Positions 1 through 6,803 of a DNA stretch of 11,758 nucleotides are shown piece after piece. The stretch comes from Thiodiazotropha sp037382205 (lineage in GTDB: Bacteria; Pseudomonadota; Gammaproteobacteria; Chromatiales; Chromatiaceae). Under the pieces are notes generated by a model. The model had not been told where the DNA came from. It worked only from the letters and a program-made list of their open reading frames with translations, and searched no databases. The position numbers were made by a program, and so were the translations under genes. Each line of letters opens with the position of its first letter. Within the stretch, counting starts at the first letter, position 1. The stretch covers positions 1 to 11,758 of the forward strand of contig JARRQD010000147.1 of assembly GCA_037382205.1 (NCBI GenBank). Reading direction: 5' to 3'.

Positions 1-67
1 TTTCTCATAGGCCTATCGCCCGACAACCCCTCTCATTCGGTGCTTATCCGAGCGCGAGCTAGTCAAC

Positions 68-979
68 ATGGATCTGTTGCTGATGCGTTCTTTGGTTGCC
101 GTTGCCGATTCAGGCTCCATTACCGAAGCGGCGGACCGGATCGGCCTCACCCAACCCGCCCTCTCCCGTCGCTTGGAACAATTTGAAGCGCAGGTTGGCG
201 CAGAACAAAACTAACGAGGCCCCAAAGGGGTGCAACATAAATAAATAGTACGTCAGGTGGTGGATGAGGCACGCATCCTGATTGCCCGTTACGACCATCT
301 GCGGGATCAGGTCAGAGCCCAACAAGGGCTTGAAGGGGGAACGGTGCGGGTCGGCGGTGGCGCTACCGCTGTCTCTTTTCTGCTACCCAAGGCGATCGCC
401 TCGTTCCAAGGCAGCCATCCGGCAGTGAAGTTTCAGTTGAAAGAGGCTGGCAGTAATGAGGTCGCTGAAGATGTCATCAACGGCCACCTGGAGCTGGGGC
501 TGGTCACTATGCCGGTAAAAAACCGCGAGCTCGATGTCTGGCCACTGCTGACCGATCGAATCGTGCTGGTCGGCCCTAAGCAACACCCGCTGACCAAGAA
601 GCAACCCATCAGCGCCAATGCGCTGGGTGGGATCTCCTTTGTCGGCTTTGAAGCGGATACCGCTGTTCGTCAGATCATCGATGCCACACTGCGAGAGGCT
701 GGTGTGACCATGCATGTGGTGATGGAACTGCGCTCGATACCGGCCATCCTGAGAATGGTGGCCACCACCGGCAATCTGGCGTTTGTCAGTAAGCTTGGCG
801 TGGATAGCCTGGAAGATGTGGCTGAGATTGAAGTTGAGGATTTGAAGATTGAGCGTGAACTGGCGGTCATTGCCAGACGAGGCAGCACGCTGTCACCAGC
901 GGCACAGGCTTTTGCCGATCTGCTGCGGGAATCGGTGATTAGTGAAGGAGCGTTGGCTACAGGCACTACTTACACTTGA
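68..979 (+). pseudogene. LysR-type transcriptional regulator, interrupted after the HTH
   Basis: Reads as a LysR-family regulator of normal length (303 codons plus stop). Residues 1-46 form the N-terminal winged helix-turn-helix (SITEAADRIGLTQPALSRRLE is the typical helix pair). From the GTG at 257 onward, in the same frame, come the linker helix (VDEARILIARYDHL) and the effector-binding domain (GGTVRVGGGATAVSFLLP through GNLAFVSKLGV). Codons 49 (TAA, 212-214) and 59 (TAA, 242-244) are stops, inside the stretch that should encode the wing, normally like LLTRGxKGVQL; only RGPKGVQ is recognisable. The frame is identical on both sides, so the damage is local. The 240-codon piece from 257 would be an effector domain without DNA binding. 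The start at 68 is chosen by family alignment; no strong ribosome binding site is seen. Its target is unknown, since a divergent partner would lie left of the window. Its last 14 bases overlap the convergent gene ending at 966. Confidence 0.85.
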
Positions 980-1214
980 TGCTCTTACACAGTTTGATGC
1001 CTTTTTTGCGCTGCGCCTGAATGACCTTCAGATTGCGTTTGATACGCTTCTGCTCATCAGGGCTCTGCCCCTTCTCCAGCCTGGCTTTGAGTACCATCTG
1101 CTGCTTTTTGAGTTTTTTCAGCAAGCTGCGTATCTTGTCCTGCTTCTCTTTTTGCTTGTGTCGTTCCATGTTAAGCAGCCGATGAAATTTATTGATAAGC
1201 TTCTCGCTGGTCAT
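966..1214 (-). CDS. Small basic coiled-coil protein, unknown function (82 aa)
   Basis: An 82-residue protein that I do not recognise as a named family. It is dominated by Lys, Arg, Gln and Glu and has heptad-like helical stretches (RSLLKKLKKQQMVLKARLEKG, then EQKRIKRNLKVIQAQRKKG), so a short helical hairpin or coiled coil with strong positive charge is likely; it has no signal peptide or membrane segment. It ends with two cysteines in LCKSIKCK. Evidence for a real gene is its position 12 bases after the stop of the phosphate transporter on the same strand, an AGGA ribosome binding site (1221-1224) well spaced from the ATG, and continuous codon use. Its 3' end overlaps the lysR stop by 14 bases, so no terminator fits between them. 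A nucleic-acid or acidic-partner binding role is only a guess from charge. Confidence 0.65.
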   Translation of the reverse strand: MTSEKLINKFHRLLNMERHKQKEKQDKIRSLLKKLKKQQMVLKARLEKGQSPDEQKRIKRNLKVIQAQRKKGIKLCKSIKCK

Positions 1215-1226
1215 AACGAGTCCTGT

Positions 1227-2904
1227 TTAGTTGGAGTTTTCATCTGGAGTGTTGAGAATTTCACTGATCTCTTCTTCGTTTAATATCAGTGCACTTTCTG
1301 CATCTCGCGACTCCTGATCTACTGGGGCGAAGAGAATACGGACCATGTTGATCAGATTATTTGCCACATCGTAGGCATAGGCGCTGTCATTCATCAAGGA
1401 TGTTGCCATCTCAGCACGGATCGAATCCTCTCTGATCAGCCGATCCAGCTCACCGTTTGCCGTGACATCACCCTCCTCAAGAACTACCTGAATACTGTCG
1501 AGTGACAACGAGGAAACCCCCTCAACCTCATCGCCCAACACCTCAGCCAACTCCCTCAATACCACGGCCAACTGTAGTCGCAGTTTGTTGTATTGATCGC
1601 GTATTTTATTGTTGGGTGATTTAGAGAATCTGACCAGGTTTTTTTGCAGATGCTTGATGTCCTTTACCGCTTCGGCGATATTGCGGCTTGCCAACCGCAA
1701 CTGGTACAGCTCCTCGCCAAAATGCTCCGAGGTAGTGGCTTGTACCTGGCTGATATAGGCAATGATGGCGCTGTAGAGAACTTTGATCCGACGCTCATAG
1801 ATGTCATCGATATCGATCTTCTTAACTTCGGGGCTTGCCGCCACAAGCTGCTTCAGATCTTGTGAGGAACGAAGCTTGTCAGGCTCGAGGCTCAAGGCTG
1901 AAGCGATCAATTCATAGGCATTCTCGAACAGATGTCGAATCTCATTGCGCAGGGCCTGCATGGCTGACTCTGGAAGCTCCATGGCGGCTTGATTGAGAAA
2001 CTGGGGCTCGTCGACCAGACGCTCGCGCTCACTCAGCAGGCGCTCAAGCAGTGTCACCAACTTCCCGGTGAACGGTAACATTATGATCACACCTGCCAGA
2101 TTGAACAGGGTATGGAATACCGCCAACTTCATGGTGTAGTCATCGTCGGCAATACCCAACGCTTCACTGAGGCCATTCACCACCAGTAGAAACTGTTGAA
2201 TAAAGATGATGGCCACCAAACCCGTGGTGAGATTGAAGATCAGATGAGCTCCCGCCAGTCGACGACCCTGCACGTTCGAACTCATGGCACCAAGAATCGC
2301 GGTGATGGTGGTACCCACATTGGCGCCGATAGCCAGAGCCAAGGCATTCTCGTAACTGATCTGTTGCGCAGCCAGGGCGGTTATGATCAATACCAGGGTG
2401 GCATGACTCGACTGCATCACCACGGTGGCGGCAGCTCCCAGCAGGGTATAGACAAGCAGACCTTTGAGTCCCGGCATGGCATAGGCAGCCAGATTGATGG
2501 CATCCGGCGTAGGCTGAAATCTTCACCTTGAGACCGAAACCTGCCACCAGCCAGGCACCTGTGGTAGTCCCCAGGTTGGCGCCAAAGATGATGCCGATAC
2601 CTGACGCCAGGCCGATCAGGCCAGCACTTAGGAAAGAGATGGTGATCACCGAAACCAGGGAGCTCGACTGCATCACTGTAGTGGTAAAGATACCGAAGCT
2701 GACACTTTTCCAAAGCCGGTTGGTGGTACGCTGAAGAATTCTCTCCAAAATGCCACCGGTAAATGCCTTGAAACCCTCCTCCAGAGAGAGCATGCCGAAT
2801 AGAAAGATCGCCACACCGGCTGCAATCTCCTTAAAATCTGGACTGATCCAGAAACCGTAACCCAGTATTAGGAAGATGGTGGGTAGGAGAATTTTGCGCA
2901 ACAT
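1227..2904 (-). pseudogene. Na+/phosphate cotransporter with PhoU-like C-terminus, broken by internal deletion and frameshift
   Basis: Two pieces of one Na/Pi-cotransporter family (NptA-like, PF02690) inner-membrane protein that imports phosphate with sodium. The N-terminal piece starts at 2904 with an excellent AGGAG site (2912-2916, 7-base spacing). It carries a membrane anchor, the first repeat motif TTTVMQSSS and GANLGTT, and runs to KISAYA near 2507. The C-terminal piece continues in another frame: its reading is good from about 2510 (TPDAINLAAYAMPGLKG), with the second repeat VVMQSSHATLVL and GANVGTT, later membrane helices, then a soluble helical PhoU-like tail of some 230 residues ending at 1227. 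Intact relatives have roughly 40-50 residues, including membrane helices, between the two AYAMP-like segments, and these are missing here. The total of 1678 bases is not a multiple of three. The C-terminal piece has an in-frame ATG at 2477, but a protein starting there would lack the first repeat. It lies 56 bases after the PiT gene, likely in one operon. Confidence 0.85.
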
Positions 2905-2960
2905 TCAGCGACTCCTGTGGCAGTGAGGGGATAGAGCTGTTCCGCTGTCTGATCGTAAAT

Positions 2961-4550
2961 TCAAGGTAGCATCATACCGCGAATGGTGAAAAAGAGTATG
3001 GCGGCAAGCAGTGCAGAGGCCGGCACTGTAATGATCCAGGCAGCCGCGATCTTTAACAGCGCAGAACGTTTGACCAATTCATGGCGATAGACCTTTTTCA
3101 GACCCTTACGCTCTTTTTTGGTCAGATCCGCATTTGCCTTGTGTTGCTTAAGTTGATTGAGCATTTCAGCCTTCTCCTCCAGGCCCGCTTGCTTGAAATG
3201 CTCCATGAACGCTTCGACCTCTTCCCGATCGGCACCCTGGTGGTGCATTTCGATCTCATCCACCATACGGGCATAGTTGGCCTTCAGATACTCTCGCAGG
3301 AAACCGACGCCAAACACCGCACCGACGGCAATATGTGTTGAGCTCACTGGCAATCCCAGTTGGGTTGCAATAATCACGGTGATCGCCGCCGCTAAAGCGA
3401 TGCAGAATGCACGTGTCTGATCCAGTTCGGTGATCTCCGAACCCACAGTTTTGATCAGTTTGGGGCCGTAGAGGGCTAATCCAATAGCAATACCGATCGC
3501 ACCCACCATCATGACCCATAGGGGAATTGCGGCTTTGGTAGAAATACCGCCGGATGAGAGTGCATCGTTAATCGCCGCCAATGGTCCGATCGCATTTGCC
3601 ACATCGTTCGCGCCATGGGCAAAACTCAGCAGTGCAGCAGCAAAAATCAATGGTAAGGTAAACAGGCTGTTGACACTCATCTTATCATTCTGCAGTTTAG
3701 AAGAAACCCTCTTGATCAGAGGCTTGGAGATAAACATCACCAGCAGACCGATGCCCAAACCAATCAGCAGAGCGATCGGCATCTCGACCTTCCAGAGTTT
3801 TTTCAGCCCCTTGAGCATCAGATAGCTGCCAAATGCCCAGGCCATCACCCCAACCAGTATGGGCACCATATTTCTTGCAGCAGCCAGCATGTCCTTTTTA
3901 TAAGTGATGGTGCGTTTGATCAGATAGAGAAAGGTTGCGGCAATGAAGCCGCCCAGCACAGGTGAGATCACCCAGCTGGCGGCAATCTGGCCCATTTTCA
4001 TCCAATTGGCGATATCCCATCCACCGGCAGCAATACCGGCTCCCAATACGCCGCCAACGATGGAGTGTGTTGTCGATACCGGCGCACCGACGGCGGTTGC
4101 GAGATTCAGCCACAGCGCACCTGCCAGCAACGCACCCATCATCAGCCAGAGAAACGTATCGGTATCATTGATCAGAGCAGGATCGATAATCCCCTTCTTG
4201 ATGGTGCCCACCACATCCCCACCTGCGATGAGCGCACCCATGGCTTCAAAAATCGCAGCAATCAAGATTGCCCCGGTCAACGTCATGGCCCGTGAACCGA
4301 CTGCCGGCCCAACATTGTTGGCAACATCATTGGCGCCGATATTCATAGCCATGTAACCACCAATCATTGCGGCGACAATCAGCATGTGGCTTACTTCGGC
4401 ATCAGTGGAGCCGACGAAAAGCATGACACCGACGATAAACAGCATCGAGATACCCAGCCTCAAAAGCTCTTTTCTGTTGGCCCAGGTAGCGTGTTCAATT
4501 TGAGCGATCTTTTCGAGCTCCATTATTTTTTTAACCCTAAAGGTGGACAT
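2961..4550 (-). CDS. PiT-family inorganic phosphate transporter
   Basis: Inner-membrane low-affinity phosphate permease of the PiT family (529 residues), which moves metal-phosphate or phosphate with a cation. Both family signatures are present and intact: GANDVANNVGPAVGS at residues 72-86 and GANDVANAIGPLAAI at 313-327, each followed by a conserved serine-threonine loop (APVSTTHSIVGG near 156, LPVSSTHIAVG near 400). About ten to twelve hydrophobic helices are visible. Residues 419-491 form a long, highly charged helical cytoplasmic segment (EEVEAFMEHFKQAGLEEKAE, KKERKGLKK) before the last helix, as in the longer PiT subgroup. The start is uncertain: ATG at 4550 has only a weak GAAG upstream. 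ATG at 4523 (MELEKIAQ) has AGGG about 12 bases upstream and would fit the promoter candidate nearby better. It is probably the first gene of an operon with the Na/Pi cotransporter gene. Confidence 0.95.
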   Translation of the reverse strand: MSTFRVKKIMELEKIAQIEHATWANRKELLRLGISMLFIVGVMLFVGSTDAEVSHMLIVAAMIGGYMAMNIGANDVANNVGPAVGSRAMTLTGAILIAAIFEAMGALIAGGDVVGTIKKGIIDPALINDTDTFLWLMMGALLAGALWLNLATAVGAPVSTTHSIVGGVLGAGIAAGGWDIANWMKMGQIAASWVISPVLGGFIAATFLYLIKRTITYKKDMLAAARNMVPILVGVMAWAFGSYLMLKGLKKLWKVEMPIALLIGLGIGLLVMFISKPLIKRVSSKLQNDKMSVNSLFTLPLIFAAALLSFAHGANDVANAIGPLAAINDALSSGGISTKAAIPLWVMMVGAIGIAIGLALYGPKLIKTVGSEITELDQTRAFCIALAAAITVIIATQLGLPVSSTHIAVGAVFGVGFLREYLKANYARMVDEIEMHHQGADREEVEAFMEHFKQAGLEEKAEMLNQLKQHKANADLTKKERKGLKKVYRHELVKRSALLKIAAAWIITVPASALLAAILFFTIRGMMLP

Positions 4551-4554
4551 TTAT

Positions 4555-4589
4555 CTTCAAAGTGTTAAGGCGATTACAAAGATGTCAAT
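4555..4589 (-). promoter_or_regulatory. Weak sigma70-like promoter candidate for the PiT operon
   Basis: A perfect TTGACA -35 hexamer is on the minus strand at 4584-4589. The -10 region at the expected distance is poor (AACACT or ACACTT at 16-17 bases), so the call is weak. If used, transcription would start near 4554, leaving almost no leader for the ATG at 4550 but about 30 bases for the ATG at 4523, which would favour the shorter PiT protein. Confidence 0.2.
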
Positions 4590-4722
4590 GGAATGTAGCA
4601 TTTAATAAGTAAAACAGATACGCCCTGACTCAATTTAAAGTGTTGTTGTCCTACCCAGGGCACGGAAGGGTATCACGTGGCCTTCCTGATACTGCGCGAC
4701 CTTATTTTAAAGCCTTAGTCAA

Positions 4723-4800
4723 TTACTTCTCAAATGCTCTGGCGTTTTCATGATGATTGATATCCAGTCTAACGCCAGGATAAAAAACCATTTCCTGCAT
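4723..4800 (-). CDS. Possible 25-residue peptide ORF
   Basis: A minus-strand ORF of 25 codons starting MQEMVFYPGVRLDINHHE and ending AFEK, preceded by AGGG about 10 bases before the ATG and by an in-frame stop just upstream. I recognise no family. It overlaps the 8-base inverted repeat at 4739-4778, which may account for part of the sequence constraint. Its length and start recall redox-cofactor precursor peptides, but the Glu-x-x-x-Tyr core of PqqA is absent and no modification enzyme is nearby. Most likely it is chance or a decayed gene end. Confidence 0.15.
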   Translation of the reverse strand: MQEMVFYPGVRLDINHHENARAFEK

Positions 4801-4939
4801 TATGCTGATGCCCTATTGAAATAAAAGATGCATTCAATTGGTGTGGAAGAATTCAGGACAGCTGCAATAGAGAAAAAAGCAGGGCGCCTAGCCACGCAGC
4901 CAGGCAAACCGGGTTGAATTGGTTGCCTTTAGCCATGAT

Positions 4940-4975
4940 TAACCCGGCAAGCAAATCGATTTGATTGCCGGGTTA
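4940..4975 (-). terminator. Strong palindrome just after atzF, probable transcript-end hairpin
   Basis: The 11-base arm TAACCCGGCAA (4940-4950) is exactly complementary to TTGCCGGGTTA (4965-4975). The centre AAATCGATTT (4953-4962) is itself palindromic, with one extra C-G pair and a single mismatch, so 34 of 36 bases are symmetrical. It begins 16 bases after the atzF stop, as expected for a terminator or 3'-stabilising hairpin of the guanidine/urea operon. The downstream side on the minus strand (TTAATCATGG) has no real U tract, so intrinsic termination would be weak; a protein-binding palindrome is the alternative. Confidence 0.45.
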
Positions 4976-4991
4976 GCAGTACGCCGCTGTG

Positions 4992-6800
4992 TTATCGCAG
5001 GTAGGCGCGCCAGCCACCATAGGAAGTAATCTCCTCGGCGTCTGTAATAGCATAAGGTTCGCAGATAAAACCACTTGCTTCGCTACCATCGGCCAGTTGC
5101 AACTTGCCGATACCAAGTGGTGAGGGAATGCCCGCCACGAAACTGCCAAACTGACTCTGTGGCATCGACCAGATTTCGACTTCTATCGCCTGCCCAAAAG
5201 CTTCATCCAACACTAACCCGGGTCTTGCCGGTGGCCCACCAGGCAAGGCATACATTTTGTAGATTGGAGCTGTTTTGGTTTTCGCTTTGAGTGTTGCGCC
5301 ACGCTCTGTCAATTGCCAGTTGAGCGCTAAGCCCTGAAGATGGGCACCACAAACTACAACATCAATCTCATTGAGATTACCCACAGATGGATGATCAGAC
5401 AGTTTGAGATCATATTGGGAGGCGCCCAATTTCAGATCGAACCGTTGCTGAATCCGTCGAGCAATGGAAAGCAGAAGCCTGTCTCTAAATCCTCCGCCCA
5501 CCAAGGTAATACCAAAGGGTAAACCGCTGACTGTCATCTGTGTCGGCACCGCTACTGATGCAAGATCCAGCAAATTCATGAAATTGGTGTAGTACCCCAA
5601 CTGGCTGTTACGCAGGATCGGCTCCTGCAACATCTGCTCAATGGTAAAGCAGGTGCCGGCAGTGGGTGTCAGCAAACAGTCGATCGCAGCCAGTTGGCGA
5701 TCGCAAACCGTCTTCAATCCGTTCAATCTGTATTGGGCTTCGAACAGAGCGGTTGCCTGAAGTGTTTTTCCCGGTTCGATGATCTCCCGCACCACCGGAA
5801 ACAGCGCTTCAGGATTGTTATCGATCAACGGTTGGGTTGCCAGATAGCGCTCCGCCACCCAGGGCCCTTCGTAAAGTAGTCTGGCTGCCTGGGCAAAGGG
5901 TTGGTAATCGATCTCCACCAACTCGATGCCATCCGTTTCAAGCTTATTTAGGGTGTTATGGTAGGCTTGTTGATAGGCCTCATCACCAAAGAAGTTCAAC
6001 TGATGTTCGGGGATGACACCAATTTTAAGTGGCCCGGTTCGCTCTCCATAGTGGCGCTGTCGATTGTCGAAGGGGTTTGTACGGCTATACTCATCCGCCG
6101 CATCGTAGGCTTCAGCCACCGACAACACCAAATTGGCGTCATCCGTGTGGTAGGCAAACACGGTGATACAATCGAGACTTCGGCAAGCAGGAACCAGACC
6201 TTTGGTGGACAGCAGACCTCGGGTCGGTTTTAAACCGATCAGGTTGTTGAAACAGGCCGGCACCCGACCTGACCCGGCGGTATCAGTCCCCAGGCTGAAG
6301 CTGGCCAGGCCCAGGGCGACCGAGACAGCTGAACCGGAACTGGAGCCGCCACTGATGTAATCCGGATCAAAGGCGTTCTTACAGGCGCCCCAGGGCGAGC
6401 GGGTGCCGTTCAAACCGGTGGCGAACTGATCCAGATTGGTCTTCCCCACCGGGATCGCGCCTGCGGCTAGCAATTGTTCTACAACGGTTGCGGACGTTGT
6501 CGGGGTATAGGTGAATTCAACGCAGGCTGCAGTGGTTGGAATGTCACAGAGATCGATGTTGTCTTTTATGGCAAAGGGAATGCCCCATAAAGGAGACTGC
6601 TCGATATCCATCTGTTGCAATTTTTCGAGATAGCCTGCCTGCTCCGCTTCACTGAGCAGATGAATCCAGATGTTGTGATCCGCATAGGCTTTCGACCGTT
6701 CACGGATTGAGTTCATCACCTGCTCAGGGGTCAAGCGCCCACCCAGATAGGCGCTACGCAGTGAAGCAATGGTCATCTCATAAGGAAATATCTCTCTCAT
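4992..6800 (-). CDS. atzF: Allophanate hydrolase
   Basis: Cytoplasmic amidase that hydrolyses allophanate to two ammonia and CO2, the last step of both the urea carboxylase and the guanidine carboxylase pathways. The protein has 602 residues, the usual size. Residues about 1-450 are the amidase-signature domain with the full Ser-cisSer-Lys triad: Lys79 in AIKDNID, cis-Ser153 in GGSSSGSA, and nucleophile Ser177 in GTDTAGSGRVPA. The spacings of 74 and 24 match those I recall for the Pseudomonas AtzF triad. Residues about 480-602 are the separate C-terminal domain typical of allophanate hydrolases (VVVCGAHLQGLALNWQL, YALPGGPPARPGL, ending SYGGWRAYLR). The start is fixed by an AGGAGG site (6809-6814) inside the last codons of the carboxylase gene. 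Only 3 bases separate that stop from this ATG, so translation is probably coupled. No damage is seen. Confidence 0.97.
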   Translation of the reverse strand: MREIFPYEMTIASLRSAYLGGRLTPEQVMNSIRERSKAYADHNIWIHLLSEAEQAGYLEKLQQMDIEQSPLWGIPFAIKDNIDLCDIPTTAACVEFTYTPTTSATVVEQLLAAGAIPVGKTNLDQFATGLNGTRSPWGACKNAFDPDYISGGSSSGSAVSVALGLASFSLGTDTAGSGRVPACFNNLIGLKPTRGLLSTKGLVPACRSLDCITVFAYHTDDANLVLSVAEAYDAADEYSRTNPFDNRQRHYGERTGPLKIGVIPEHQLNFFGDEAYQQAYHNTLNKLETDGIELVEIDYQPFAQAARLLYEGPWVAERYLATQPLIDNNPEALFPVVREIIEPGKTLQATALFEAQYRLNGLKTVCDRQLAAIDCLLTPTAGTCFTIEQMLQEPILRNSQLGYYTNFMNLLDLASVAVPTQMTVSGLPFGITLVGGGFRDRLLLSIARRIQQRFDLKLGASQYDLKLSDHPSVGNLNEIDVVVCGAHLQGLALNWQLTERGATLKAKTKTAPIYKMYALPGGPPARPGLVLDEAFGQAIEVEIWSMPQSQFGSFVAGIPSPLGIGKLQLADGSEASGFICEPYAITDAEEITSYGGWRAYLR

Positions 6801-6803
6801 GGT

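Larger units (their letters stand above)
4551..4991. other. Intergenic region between the phosphate and guanidine/urea clusters
   Basis: About 440 bases without a convincing protein gene. Upstream of the PiT gene it must hold that operon's promoter. It also holds a 25-codon minus-strand ORF (4723-4800), an 8-base inverted repeat CTGGCGTT/AACGCCAG (4739-4746 and 4771-4778, 24-base loop), a GGAAGG/CCTTCC inverted repeat (4664-4669 and 4681-4686) around a CACGTG palindrome, and the strong palindrome after atzF (4940-4975). The AT-rich composition of 4690-4860 contrasts with the coding flanks. I see no tRNA, insertion sequence end or CRISPR repeat in it. Confidence 0.6.

Noticed and set aside
7..16. 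ATAGGCCTAT palindrome before lysR as an autoregulatory LysR operator
   Set aside because: Perfect but only 10 bases, without the usual spaced T-N11-A layout, and the upstream partner gene is outside the window.
220..230. CCCC-AAA-GGGG hairpin in the damaged lysR patch as a terminator
   Set aside because: It encodes the expected Gly-Pro-Lys-Gly part of the wing and has no T tract after it.
4570..4590. Pho box for PhoB upstream of the PiT gene (TTGACAT and TTGTAAT)
   Set aside because: Each half matches about five of seven bases but the spacing is 9 rather than 11, so support is poor.
4739..4778. CTGGCGTT/AACGCCAG inverted repeat as a terminator
   Set aside because: Only 8 pairs around a 24-base loop, with no T run on either side.
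4723..4800. PqqA-like cofactor precursor peptide
   Set aside because: Right size but lacks the Glu-x-x-x-Tyr core and no pqq or radical-SAM gene is present.
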